9,163 bases of DNA from Methylobacterium sp. (GCA_021154065.1 JAJKJG010000258.1:1-9163), one strand, 5' to 3'. Numbered from the stretch's first letter, positions 1 to 7,087 are shown. The notes: generated from the letters alone by a model not told the origin. Program-made: numbers and translations.

Positions 1-55
1 CTGAATCTCATCTTCGAACGCGCGGCAAGGCCGCGATAGGGGCCGCGACAAGCAA

Positions 56-85
56 AAGGCCCAGCCCTTTGCGGGGCCGGGCCTT
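56..85. terminator. Hairpin terminator, best for leftward transcripts
   Basis: AAGGCCC (56-62) pairs with GGGCCTT (79-85). Below a single A/C mismatch, GCCC (64-67) pairs with GGGC (74-77) around a 6-nt loop. Read on the - strand the stem is followed by TTTTGC, a short U tract, so it looks like a Rho-independent terminator for a leftward transcript. It also lies 17 nt after a TAG stop on the + strand and could serve a gene entering from the left. Which one it serves cannot be decided here. Confidence 0.5.
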
Positions 86-198
86 GGCGCCTTTAAAAGC
101 TCCCCGCCGTCGCCGGCGGTGGCGCACCTACTCGGGATCGATCGCCGGTGAAACCCGCTTCCGCGGCGAAGGTTCCGCGCGACCCATACTCGCTTCTC

Positions 199-394
199 TT
201 CGGCGCCGCTTCGCGCCAGAGTCTTGCCCTGGGTCCCGGGTCGCATTCCGCTTTCGCTGCATGCGCCCGGAAAAGCAGCGGATTAATTCCGCTCGATCTC
301 TCAACAGCGCTTTCCCGGACGCCTGCAACGCAGCGAAGCGGAGTGGAAGGCGATCCGGGACCCAGCGCAAGACTCGCCGCGAAGCGGCGCCGAA
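199..394. repeat. Large imperfect intergenic palindrome (~196 bp)
   Basis: The left arm (199-276) and right arm (309-394) are imperfect reverse complements. The outer 17 bp are perfect (199-215 with 378-394). Further in, GAGTCTTGC and CTGGGTCCCGG (229-239 with 355-365) also match exactly, and the inner arms end GGAAAAGC / GCTTTCC. The loop (277-308) contains its own small hairpin, AGCGGA-TTAAT-TCCGCT (277-293). Transcribed, it would fold into one long bulged stem. It is consistent with the GGGTCCCGG-type intergenic repeats common in Bradyrhizobium-like genomes. No transposase or coding capacity is visible. Confidence 0.75.
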
Positions 395-497
395 CCGACT
401 TTCGCAGCGGCCTCTGAAGGGAGCGTGCGCATCAAATCGGAGGCGGCTCCGGTTATCCACATCCAGCGTTTTCGCGGCTCGGCCGCAAACAACGCCC

Positions 498-526
498 TTG
501 ACAGCGCCAGTGCTCGGGCGCAGATT
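498..526 (+). promoter_or_regulatory. Candidate sigma-70-type promoter
   Basis: A perfect TTGACA (498-503), in the context GCCCTTGACA often seen at strong alphaproteobacterial promoters, is followed after 17 nt by CAGATT (521-526). The latter is a weak -10, matching TATAAT at three positions including the conserved A2 and T6. A transcript would start near 533, just before the GAGGGAGG ribosome-binding site of the short ORF at 559. The -35 is strong and the -10 is poor, so this is a candidate only. Confidence 0.35.
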
Positions 527-558
527 CTACAGGTTCAGCGAGAGGGAGGTCTAAGAAA

Positions 559-603
559 ATGACTCCACCGAAGCTCGCGTCGGCAGACCAACTCAGAGCC
601 TGA
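559..603 (+). CDS. Possible 14-aa leader peptide or truncated small ORF
   Basis: ATG at 559 follows a strong Shine-Dalgarno (GAGGGAGG, 542-549) at about 9 nt, and the frame encodes MTPPKLASADQLRA before TGA. The ribosome-binding site is better than those of several clear genes in this window, which suggests the ATG is used. The product matches no family I recognise. The frame one base back is open from 555 to 692 and encodes a hydrophobic stretch (LIIISAWGGGLLSLTIC) ending SAPEHFRINVSDV, so a single-base indel may have split a gene of about 45 codons. Alternatives are a leader peptide or a small RNA with a spurious start. Confidence 0.25.
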   Translation: MTPPKLASADQLRA

Positions 604-710
604 TCATCATTTCAGCTTGGGGAGGTGGTCTCTTAAGCTTGACAATCTGCATATCTGCACCGGAGCACTTCCGGATCAACGTCTCTGACGTGTGACCTCC
701 CGAGGTCGCC

Positions 711-742
711 AGCGGGCTTCCGTGAAATAGAGGAAGCCCGCT
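711..742. terminator. Perfect 11-bp hairpin, likely bidirectional terminator
   Basis: AGCGGGCTTCC (711-721) pairs perfectly with GGAAGCCCGCT (732-742) around a 10-nt loop. It lies 22 bp beyond the stop of the short-chain dehydrogenase on the - strand. It also ends the + strand unit that starts near 498, where it is followed by TCGCTTTG, a weak U tract. A smaller palindrome, GACCTC-CC-GAGGTC (694-707), sits beside it. A terminator role is inferred from structure and position. Confidence 0.55.
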
Positions 743-764
743 TCGCTTTGCCGAACGCCTGTCG

Positions 765-1511
765 TCAACCCCTGCCGACGAACGGCATCTTCGTCGCCAT
801 CACGGTCATGAACAGGACGTTCGCCTCCTTCGGCAGGCTCGCCATGTGCACGACGGCGTTGGCGACATGGACCGGATCCATCAGCGGCTCCGCCCTGACC
901 GACCCGTCCGCCTGCGGCACCCCGTCCTTCATGCGCCGCGCCATGTCGGTCTCGGCGTTGCCGATATCGATCTGGCAGCAGGCGATGTCGAATTTCCGGC
1001 CGTCGAGGGCGATCGACTTCGTCAGCCCGGTGATGGCGTGCTTCGTCGCCGTGTAGGGCGCCGAGTTCGGCCGCGGCGCGTGCGCCGAGATCGAGCCGTT
1101 GTTGATGATACGCCCGCCCTGCGGCTGCTGCGCCTTCATCATCCGCATGGCGCCTTGCGCGCACAGGAACGAGCCGGTGAGGTTCGTGTCAACGACGGTC
1201 TTCCACTGCGCGAAGGAGAGCTCGTCCATCGGCACCGCCGGGGCGCCCGTGCCGGCGTTGTTGAACAGGAGGTCGAGCCGGCCGAAGGTCTCCTTGATCT
1301 TCGCAAACAGGGCGTCGACAGACGCCGGGTCGCCGACATTCGTCTCGACGACGAGCGTCGGGCCGCCGCCTTCCTTCGCCGTCGCCTCGAGCGGCTCGCG
1401 CCGGCGCCCGGCGAGCACGACCGCGTAGCCGGCCCCCAAAAGGCCGAGCGTCACCCCCTTGCCGACGCCGGTGCCGGCGCCGGTGACGAGTGCAACCTTG
1501 TTCGATGCCAT
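765..1511 (-). CDS. SDR family NAD(P)-dependent oxidoreductase
   Basis: A classical short-chain dehydrogenase of 248 aa, the normal length for the family; it reduces or oxidises a carbonyl/alcohol group in the cytoplasm using NAD(P)H. Visible motifs are the Rossmann glycine motif [10 protein letters not shown] (10-19), NNAG (84-87), N110, and the catalytic S140 with Y153-x3-K157 (YTATK). The GRRR after beta-2 (35-38) favours NADP(H), which is an inference. I chose ATG 1511 because [13 protein letters not shown] is the usual N-terminus and the - strand has a purine-rich GAGGGA upstream; the 15-codon upstream extension is not family-like. The substrate cannot be read from sequence. It stands alone: a repeat separates it from the upstream small gene, and an 11-bp hairpin follows its stop. 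Confidence 0.93.
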   Translation of the reverse strand: MASNKVALVTGAGTGVGKGVTLGLLGAGYAVVLAGRRREPLEATAKEGGGPTLVVETNVGDPASVDALFAKIKETFGRLDLLFNNAGTGAPAVPMDELSFAQWKTVVDTNLTGSFLCAQGAMRMMKAQQPQGGRIINNGSISAHAPRPNSAPYTATKHAITGLTKSIALDGRKFDIACCQIDIGNAETDMARRMKDGVPQADGSVRAEPLMDPVHVANAVVHMASLPKEANVLFMTVMATKMPFVGRG

Positions 1512-1572
1512 CCTGCATTCCCTCTTCGCGGACGCCGCGCCCGCGTGGGCCGGCACCGGGAGCGCAGGTTAA

Positions 1573-1671
1573 AGCATGATCCCGAAAAGTGGGAACCGGT
1601 TTTCGGAAAAGATCATGCTCGAACAAACAGATAGAGCGGGATGATGACTCGAAGAAAAATCATCCCGCTCT
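1573..1671. repeat. Composite Rhizobiales intergenic repeat, two hairpins
   Basis: Two adjacent inverted repeats. The first has outer arms AGCATGATC (1573-1581) / GATCATGCT (1611-1619) and an inner CCGAAAA (1582-1588) / TTTTCGG (1600-1606), with a GGAACCGG-containing loop. The second is a perfect 13-bp stem, AGAGCGGGATGAT (1633-1645) / ATCATCCCGCTCT (1659-1671), with an A-rich loop. I recognise the arrangement as a short dispersed element abundant in Rhizobiales intergenic DNA. It lies 61 bp upstream of the dehydrogenase start and 34 bp past the stop of the upstream - strand gene, so it may act as a terminator or insulator between them. Confidence 0.85.
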
Positions 1672-1705
1672 CGCGGCGCCGCCGCGGCCACAGCCGGGGC
1701 GATCT

Positions 1706-2011
1706 TCAGCGTTCGCGTTCGCCGACGGCGTTGCGGATGCGCTGCATCCCGTCGGCGGCTGCCGGCTCGACCCGCAGGATCGGGTGGCCCGCCGCCGAGC
1801 GCCGCTTCGTGAACAGGAGCCGCACATAGCCGCCGTTGCCGAGCGGCAGGAAATAGATGCCGTCGGTCTCGTTGCCGAGGAAGCAGCAGGCGCCGATATA
1901 GAAGCTCTCCTCGTAGGGCTTGACGGCGCGGCGCACGCAAGGGTGCATCACGAGCGTGATGCCCTTGGCCTCGCAGACTTCCTCGATTCCGGTGATGGTC
2001 AGCACGGCCAC
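1706..2011 (-). CDS. Small conserved-looking protein of unknown function
   Basis: About 101 aa, not recognised. I placed the start at GTG 2011 because GGAG lies 8 nt and GAGG 3 nt upstream on the - strand; GTG 2020 is possible but has no separate site, and GTG 2005 is a third option. The protein is soluble, with no signal peptide or membrane segment. It has four cysteines (13, 25, and the pair 42-43), a central beta-rich core (FYIGACCFLGNETDGIYFLP, then GYVRLLF) and a charged Arg/Glu tail. Codon use matches the neighbours, and the Gly/aromatic-rich core looks like a real small domain. It is divergent from the Spy-like gene across a 218-bp gap and upstream of the dehydrogenase, but separated from it by a repeat. 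No function is assigned. Confidence 0.6.
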   Translation of the reverse strand: MAVLTITGIEEVCEAKGITLVMHPCVRRAVKPYEESFYIGACCFLGNETDGIYFLPLGNGGYVRLLFTKRRSAAGHPILRVEPAAADGMQRIRNAVGERER

Positions 2012-2069
2012 AAGCCTCACTCCGCGGCGCGGCCCGGGCTCCGTCCGGCGCCTGTCGGAGAAACAACGT

Positions 2070-2102
2070 CGGCGCCGCCAAAACGGTTTCGAGGCGGCGC
2101 CG
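2070..2102. repeat. 10-bp GC hairpin in the divergent promoter region
   Basis: CGGCGCCGCC (2070-2079) pairs perfectly with GGCGGCGCCG (2093-2102) around a 13-nt loop. It lies in the 218-bp divergent region between the small - strand gene and the Spy-like + strand gene, about 59 nt upstream of the former. It could be a 5'-leader structure or a protein-binding site. I found no convincing -35/-10 pair for either gene here. Confidence 0.4.
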
Positions 2103-2229
2103 GATTTCCGCCGGCCGATCGTGCTGCCCGGACGTTACCGGGATTTCATCTTTGCGCCACGCGACCGTAATCCCGCCACGCGCAGCCTGTAGCGGCATCG
2201 TCGGATTTGCGACCACAGGAGTCTCTGCC

Positions 2230-2961
2230 ATGAAACGCGTGATGATCGTCCTCGCCGCCACGACCGCGCTCACGGCCGCCGCGGCGGCGCAGGACCGGGG
2301 CGGCGAGTTCGGCCGCGGCCAGATGCGCGACCAGTTCGCGCGTGGCGACGGCCGCGGCGATTTCGGCGGCGGCCCGGGAATGGGCCGCGGCATGGGCGGA
2401 ATGGGCGGCGGCATGGGCATGATGGGGCGCTTCTCGCCCGAAGACATCGAGGCCTTCACCGACGCCCGCATCGCGGCGCTCCATGCCGGGCTGCGGCTGT
2501 CGCCGGACCAGCAGCAGATGTGGCCGCCGGTCGAGCAGGCGATCCGCGACCTCGTCAAGCTGCGGCGCGAGCAGTTCCGCGCCTGGCGCGAGCGCCGCGA
2601 GCAAGGCGGCGACCCGCGCGACGATCTCCCCGGCATGCTGCGCGGCATGGCCGAGCGGCAGGCGGTGCGGGCCGAGGCGCTGCGCAAGCTCGCCGAGGCG
2701 GCGGCGCCGCTCTACGCCTCCTTCGACGACGGCCAGAAGCGCCGGCTGCGCATGCTCGTGCGCCACATGCGCCCGGGCGGCGGCATGATGCGCCACGCCT
2801 GGCGCGGCATGGGCCGCGGCGGCATGGATCGGGGCGGCATGGACGGCGGCGGCATGGGTCGCGGCGACATGGATCGCGGCGACATGGGCGACCGGTGGCG
2901 GGGCCGCGGCGGCATGGGCGAGCGCGGCTTCGGCTTCGGCGAGGGCGACCGGCGCCCGTAG
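2230..2961 (+). CDS. Spy/CpxP-like periplasmic protein with Met/Gly-rich tail
   Basis: A 243-aa exported protein of the Spy/CpxP LTxxQ family, whose known members are periplasmic chaperones or stress-signal modulators. ATG 2230 is preceded by GGAG at 9 nt and opens a clear signal peptide (MKRVMIVLAATTALTAAAAA, cleavage expected near AAA-AQ). The helical core spans about 68-180: LSPDQ at 90-94 is the first LTxxQ-type motif and FDDGQK at 165-170 the likely second. Gly/Met-rich linkers flank it (40-66, and 183-235 with GGMDR-type pentapeptides). This is longer than E. coli Spy because of those linkers. The many Met and a few His suggest metal (Cu or Ni) contact, which is inference. It is a single gene with no two-component partner nearby. 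Confidence 0.85.
   Translation: MKRVMIVLAATTALTAAAAAQDRGGEFGRGQMRDQFARGDGRGDFGGGPGMGRGMGGMGGGMGMMGRFSPEDIEAFTDARIAALHAGLRLSPDQQQMWPPVEQAIRDLVKLRREQFRAWRERREQGGDPRDDLPGMLRGMAERQAVRAEALRKLAEAAAPLYASFDDGQKRRLRMLVRHMRPGGGMMRHAWRGMGRGGMDRGGMDGGGMGRGDMDRGDMGDRWRGRGGMGERGFGFGEGDRRP
2803..2892 (+). repeat. In-gene tandem 15-bp repeats encoding G-[GD]-M-[DG]-x
   Basis: Six imperfect 15-bp units within the Spy-like gene encode RGMGR, GGMDR, GGMDG, GGMGR, GDMDR and GDMGD (residues 192-221). A methionine recurs every five residues exactly. The units keep the ATG and the preceding GGC/GAC codons and differ mainly at the fourth and fifth positions, so they look like a slippage-expanded array since diversified by point change. 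Confidence 0.85.
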
Positions 2962-2969
2962 GCGCGGCG

Positions 2970-2993
2970 GCCGCGCGCGTGCGAGCGCGCGGC
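2970..2993. terminator. GC hairpin between convergent genes
   Basis: GCCGCGCGC (2970-2978) pairs perfectly with GCGCGCGGC (2985-2993) around a 6-nt loop. It sits 9 bp after the Spy-like stop and 13 bp beyond the end of the convergent FAD-subunit gene, exactly where a shared terminator would be expected. No U tract is present on either strand, so termination may be weak or Rho-assisted. Confidence 0.5.
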
Positions 2994-3006
2994 GCCCGTC
3001 GTCAGC

Positions 3007-3810
3007 TCACCGATCCGTCGCCGCGGCGACGGCGCGCCTTGCCATGACGCCGATGAGGTGGGCGCGGTAGGTCGCGTCGGCGTGGATGTCGCCGTTGAGG
3101 CCGTCCGCCGGATGCGACAGCCCCTCGAGCGACTTCGCCGCGAAGCGCTTCTTCAGCGCCTCCTCGGCGGCGGCCCAGCGGAAGACGCCGCCGGCGCCGG
3201 CGCCCGTGACGGCGACGCGGATCTCGGCCGCGCGCTTCGCGACGAAGACGCCGACGAGGGCGTAGCGCGAGGCCGGGTTGCGGAACTTCATGTAGCCGGC
3301 CTTCTGCGGGATCGGGAACGTCACCTTGGTGACGATCTCGCCGTCCTCGAGCGCGGTCTCGAACAGGCCCTTGAAATACTCGTCGGCCGCGATCTTACGC
3401 TTGTTGGTCGCGATCGTCGCCCCGAGCGCGAGGCAAGCGGCGGGATAATCCGCGGCCGGATCGTTGTTCGCGACCGAGCCGCCGATGGTGCCGCGGTGGC
3501 GCACCGCCGGATCGCCGATCATCTCGGCAAGCTCCGCCAACGCCGGGATCGCCTCCCTGACGGCGGCCGATTCAGCGACCTCGCCATGGGTCGTCATGGC
3601 GCCGATCGCGACCGAGCGGCCGGAGCGCTCGATGCCGCGCAGATCCGCGACGCCGGCGAGATCGATCAGGTTCTTCGGCGCCGCAAGACGCTGCTTCATC
3701 GTCGGCAGCAGCGTGTGCCCGCCGGCGACGATCTTCGCCTCATCGAGCTTGCCGAGGAGGTTCGCGGCCTGCCGGACGCTCGTCGGGCGGTGGTATTCGA
3801 AGGCGTACAT
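3007..3810 (-). CDS. coxM: FAD-binding (medium) subunit of cox/xanthine dehydrogenase-type enzyme
   Basis: A 267-aa CoxM/XdhB-type subunit, near the usual length, that holds FAD and passes electrons from the 2Fe-2S subunit to the final acceptor. Both FAD-binding signatures are present: AGGHTLLP (29-36) in the first lobe and TIGGSVANNDPAADYP (108-123) in the second. The C-terminal CO_deh_flav_C-type domain follows, from about 160. ATG 3810 is supported by GGAAGGAG 6 nt upstream and by the family N-terminus MYAFEYHRP. It is the third gene of the operon, starting 108 bp after the large-subunit stop across an inverted repeat. The subunit role is firm; the symbol is by homology only, since the substrate is unknown. 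Confidence 0.94.
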   Translation of the reverse strand: MYAFEYHRPTSVRQAANLLGKLDEAKIVAGGHTLLPTMKQRLAAPKNLIDLAGVADLRGIERSGRSVAIGAMTTHGEVAESAAVREAIPALAELAEMIGDPAVRHRGTIGGSVANNDPAADYPAACLALGATIATNKRKIAADEYFKGLFETALEDGEIVTKVTFPIPQKAGYMKFRNPASRYALVGVFVAKRAAEIRVAVTGAGAGGVFRWAAAEEALKKRFAAKSLEGLSHPADGLNGDIHADATYRAHLIGVMARRAVAAATDR

Positions 3811-3823
3811 TCGTGGCTCCTTC

Positions 3824-3927
3824 CAGTCGGCAGTCGGCAGTCGTGAGTAGTCAGTCGTCAGTGGTCAGTGTCTCCGTAATTCAGGGCGGCAACCGACTGC
3901 CGACTGCCGACTGACTACTCACGACTG
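3824..3927. repeat. Inverted GACTG-type repeat between large and medium subunit genes
   Basis: Two inverted arms built from the same short words. The left arm has CAGTCGG repeated nearly three times (3824-3843), then GAGTAGTCAGTCG and GTCAGTGGTCAGTG. The right arm has CCGACTG three times (3893-3913), then ACTACTCACGACTGACC. A 20-bp block is perfectly inverted (3838-3857 with 3908-3927). About 35 bp of unrelated sequence separates the arms. The composition is unlike neighbouring coding DNA. The large-subunit stop codon (3919-3921) lies inside the right arm. Confidence 0.85.
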
Positions 3928-6297
3928 ACCACCTTCCACCGCCATCGGCACCACCCGCGCCTTCTGCGCCGCGCGCCAGACCGCCTGCGGCGTTGCCGGC
4001 ATGGCGAGATCCTCGTGGCCGAGAGCGTCGGTAAGGGCGTTGATGACGGCCGCTGGGGCCGCGATCGCGCCCGCCTCGCCGCAGCCCTTGACGCCCAAGG
4101 GATTCGACGGGCACGGCGTCACCGTCATGCCGACGGTGAGCGACGGCAGGTCCTCGGCGCGCGGCATCTGGTAGTCCATGTAGCTCGCGGTCACGAGCTG
4201 GCCGGACTTGTCGTAGACCGCGCCCTCGTGCAGCGCCTGGCCGACGCCCTGCGCGACGCCGCCATGGACCTGGCCCTCGACGATCATGGGGTTGATGACG
4301 ACGCCGAAATCGTCGACCGCGGTCCATTTCGTGATCGCGACGATGCCGGTGTCGGGGTCGACCTCGACCTCGCAGATGTGGACGCCGGCCGGGAAGGTGA
4401 AGTTGGTCGGGTCGTAGAAGGCCCCCTCCTTCAACCCGGGCTCGAGCTCCTGGCCGGAGAACTTGTGTGCGATGTAGGCCTGCAGCGCCATGTCGCCGAA
4501 AGCCACCGACTTGTCCGTGCCGGCGACCGAGAACTTGCCGTCCTTGAACTCGATGTCGCCCTCGGACGCCTCCATGACGTAGGCCGCGACCTTCTTGCCC
4601 TTGGCGATGACCTTGTCGATCGCCTTGTAGATCGCCGACATGCCGACCGCGCCCGAGCGCGAGCCGTAGGTGCCCATGCCGAATTGCACCTTGTCGGTGT
4701 CGCCATGGACGACCGACACGGTGTCGATCGAGACGCCGAGGCGGTCGGAGACCAGCTGCGCGAAGGTGGTCTCGTGGCCCTGGCCGTGGCTGTGCGAGCC
4801 GGTCAGGATCTCGACCGAGCCGGTCGGGTTGACCCGCACCTCGGCCGATTCCCACAGGCCGACGCCGGCGCCGAGCGAGCCGACCGCCGCCGAGGGGGCG
4901 ATGCCGCAGGCCTCGATATAGGAGGAGAACCCGATGCCGCGGAGCTTGCCGTTGCGGGCGCTCTCGCGCTTGCGGCGGGCAAAGCCGTTGTAGTCGGCAA
5001 GCTCCAGCGCCTTTGCGAGCGAGGCCTGATAATCGCCGGCGTCGTAGGTCATGATCACCGGCGTCTGGTGCGGGAATTTCTTGATGTAGTTGCGGCGGCG
5101 GAACTTCGCCGGGTCCATGCCGATCTCGCGCGCCGCGACCTCAACCAGGCGCTCGACGACGAAGGTCGCCTCGGGCCTTCCGGCGCCGCGATAGGCGTCG
5201 ACCGGCGCCGTGTTGGTGTAGACGCCGTCGACCTCGCAATAGATCGCCGGGATGTCGTACTGGCCGGACAGCAGCGGCGCGTAGAGGTAGGTCGGCACCG
5301 AGGAGGCGAAGGTCGAGAGATAGGCGCCGAGATTGGCGATGGTCGAAACGCGAATCGCCAGGATCTTGCCGTCCTCGGCCGTTGCCATCTCGGCATGGGT
5401 GACGTGGTCGCGGCCGTGCGCGTCGCAAAGGAAAGCCTCGGTGCGGTCGCCGTTCCATTTCACCGGCCGGCCGACCTTCTTTGCCGCCCAGAGGCAGACC
5501 GTCTCCTCGGCGTAGATGAAGATCTTCGAGCCGAAGCCGCCGCCGACGTCCGGCGCCACGACGCGCAGCTTGTGCTCGGGCGCGATGCCGATGAAGGCCG
5601 AGAGCACGAGCCGCGCCACATGCGGGTTCTGGCTCGTGGTGTGGAGGGTGTAGCTCTCGTTGCCCGGATCGTACTCGCCGATCGCGGCGCGGGGCTCGAT
5701 CGCGTTCGGGACCAGCCGGTTGTTGGCGATGTCGAGCTTGGTCACGTGCTTCGCGCCGGCAAAGGCCTGGTCGACGGCGGCCTTGTCGCCGAGATGCCAG
5801 CGGAAGACGGTGTTGTCCGGCGCGACCTCGTGGATCTGCGCCGGGCTCGTCTGCGCCTCGGCGGCGTCGACGACCGCCGGCAGCGTCTCGTAATCGACGG
5901 CGATGGCCTCGGCCGCGTCCTTCGCCTGCGCCAGCGTCTCGGCGACGACGACGGCGACGTGATCGCCGACGTAGCGCACCTTGCCTTGCGCCAGCGCCGG
6001 GTGCGGGCCGGCCTTCATCGGCGTGCCGTCCTTGGAATGGATCATCCAGCCGCAGATCAGCCCGCCGACCTTGTCGGCCGCCAGATCCTCGCCCGTCAGC
6101 ACCGCGAGCACGCCGGGGCGCGCCTTCGCGGCGGTGGTATCGATCGAGCGGATGGTGGCGTGCGCGTGCGGCGAGCGCAGGAAGGTGGCATAGGCCTGCC
6201 CCGGGCGGGTGAGGTCGTCGACGTAATGCCCGCGGCCGGTGATGAAGCGCTGGTCTTCCTTGCGGCGCACCGAGGCGCCGATTCCCGTCGCGGTCAT
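3919..6297 (-). CDS. coxL: Molybdopterin-binding (large) subunit, form II CoxL-like
   Basis: The catalytic subunit, 792 aa and full family length, binds the Mo-cytosine-dinucleotide cofactor and hydroxylates its substrate with water as oxygen donor. Visible motifs are GGGFGSK (252-258), the active-site loop AYRGAGR (368-374), GQGHETT with the cofactor-contacting Q506, and GCGEAG with the probable catalytic base E741. The loop is the form II (BMS) signature; form I CO dehydrogenases have AYRCSFR, whose Cys binds the Mo-S-Cu site, and that Cys is absent. So this is a CoxL-like hydroxylase of unknown substrate, possibly an aldehyde, N-heterocycle or CO; CO oxidation is not demonstrated. ATG 6297 has GGGGAGGG 7 nt upstream. 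The C-terminal GGQS and TGA come from an intergenic repeat. Confidence 0.95.
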   Translation of the reverse strand: MTATGIGASVRRKEDQRFITGRGHYVDDLTRPGQAYATFLRSPHAHATIRSIDTTAAKARPGVLAVLTGEDLAADKVGGLICGWMIHSKDGTPMKAGPHPALAQGKVRYVGDHVAVVVAETLAQAKDAAEAIAVDYETLPAVVDAAEAQTSPAQIHEVAPDNTVFRWHLGDKAAVDQAFAGAKHVTKLDIANNRLVPNAIEPRAAIGEYDPGNESYTLHTTSQNPHVARLVLSAFIGIAPEHKLRVVAPDVGGGFGSKIFIYAEETVCLWAAKKVGRPVKWNGDRTEAFLCDAHGRDHVTHAEMATAEDGKILAIRVSTIANLGAYLSTFASSVPTYLYAPLLSGQYDIPAIYCEVDGVYTNTAPVDAYRGAGRPEATFVVERLVEVAAREIGMDPAKFRRRNYIKKFPHQTPVIMTYDAGDYQASLAKALELADYNGFARRKRESARNGKLRGIGFSSYIEACGIAPSAAVGSLGAGVGLWESAEVRVNPTGSVEILTGSHSHGQGHETTFAQLVSDRLGVSIDTVSVVHGDTDKVQFGMGTYGSRSGAVGMSAIYKAIDKVIAKGKKVAAYVMEASEGDIEFKDGKFSVAGTDKSVAFGDMALQAYIAHKFSGQELEPGLKEGAFYDPTNFTFPAGVHICEVEVDPDTGIVAITKWTAVDDFGVVINPMIVEGQVHGGVAQGVGQALHEGAVYDKSGQLVTASYMDYQMPRAEDLPSLTVGMTVTPCPSNPLGVKGCGEAGAIAAPAAVINALTDALGHEDLAMPATPQAVWRAAQKARVVPMAVEGGQS

Positions 6298-6323
6298 GGT
6301 GGGCCCTCCCCTTTGTTCTTTGT

Positions 6324-6419
6324 CGTCATCCCGGCCGAAGCGAAGCGAAGAGCCGGGACCTTTCGACGCTTGTCCGTTTGCAGATCCCGGATCGCGCCTC
6401 TGGCGCGTCCGGGATGACG
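6324..6419. repeat. Intergenic palindrome inside the operon (small-large subunit gap)
   Basis: Outer arms CGTCATCCCGG (6324-6334) and CCGGGATGACG (6409-6419) are perfectly inverted. Nested in the right half is a strong hairpin: ATCCCGGA (6384-6391) with TCCGGGAT (6408-6415), extended past a one-base bulge by CGCGCC (6393-6398) with GGCGCG (6402-6407) around a TCT loop. The left half carries CGAAG repeats. GTCATCCCGG palindromes are a familiar dispersed repeat in Bradyrhizobium-like genomes. It occupies most of the 136-bp gap between the first two operon genes and could lower downstream expression or stabilise the upstream mRNA. Confidence 0.85.
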
Positions 6420-6433
6420 CGCTCAGCTGCGCG

Positions 6434-6928
<495 letters not shown>

Positions 6929-7025
6929 CTGGGCTCCTCCTCGCACGGGCCGGCACGCATGGCCGGCTCTTGACCGGGAGCCCTGCCGGCTCCCCCTGTG
7001 AACAGTTTGGAACTGATCGAATTCG

Positions 7026-7054
7026 AGTGTGAACCCGCCCGAATCGCCGGTCAA
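7026..7054 (-). promoter_or_regulatory. Weak candidate promoter for the hydroxylase operon
   Basis: On the - strand TTGACC (7054-7049) is followed after 17 nt by CACACT (7031-7026), matching TATAAT at positions 2, 4 and 6. This would give a leader of about 90 nt before coxS. The leader contains the hairpin GGGAGCC/GGCTCCC (6976-6994). TGTGAAC occurs twice in direct orientation 31 bp apart (6997-7003, 7028-7034), flanking the perfect palindrome TCGAATTCGA (7017-7026), a plausible regulator site. All of this is motif inspection only. Confidence 0.2.
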
Positions 7055-7087
7055 GCGGCGAGTTCCGCGGCAGATCGGGCGAAATCG

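Larger units (their letters stand above)
1..764. other. Gene-poor left flank (intergenic, repeats and small unit)
   Basis: No convincing gene longer than about 20 codons lies here. Long open frames exist (one spans 69-554 on +), but their translations are Arg/Ser-rich, resemble no family, and run through a palindrome. At the very edge, frame 1 reads LNLIFERAARPR then TAG (37-39), with GC-ending codons in several places. This could be the C-terminus of a + strand gene entering from the left, but 12 residues cannot establish it. The rest holds a terminator-like hairpin, a large palindrome, a promoter-like site with a short ORF, and a second hairpin, each listed separately. The stretch at about 600-670 is visibly richer in A+T than the rest of the window. 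Confidence 0.6.

Noticed and set aside
1..39. Frame-1 LNLIFERAARPR-stop as the end of a gene
   Set aside because: Twelve residues at the window edge are insufficient; mentioned only because a terminator-like hairpin follows.
453..461. TTATCCACA, a perfect DnaA-box 9-mer
   Set aside because: A single isolated copy; one match in 9 kb is not surprising by chance, and there is no AT-rich unwinding region or second box for an origin.
69..554. A 161-codon + strand open frame in the left flank
   Set aside because: Arg-rich with no family features; it runs straight through the 199-394 palindrome and has no ribosome-binding site.
1569..2687. A 372-codon - strand open frame spanning the small gene and the Spy-like gene
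   Set aside because: It overlaps two better-supported genes and a repeat, and its translation is low-complexity shadow sequence.
3824..3927. Short tandem words (CAGTCGG x3) resembling a CRISPR or iteron array
   Set aside because: Units are 7 bp with no spacers, there are no cas or rep genes, and the two arms are inverted; better described as an intergenic inverted repeat.
3919..6297. Calling the large subunit a true (form I) CO dehydrogenase
   Set aside because: The loop is AYRGAGR and lacks the Cys of AYRCSFR that binds the Mo-S-Cu centre; the order is S-L-M, not M-S-L.
4015..6417. An 800-codon open frame on the + strand opposite the large hydroxylase subunit
   Set aside because: It is an antisense shadow of high-GC coding DNA. 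Its translation is Arg/Ala/Asp/Val-rich low complexity, while the - strand frame carries every family motif.
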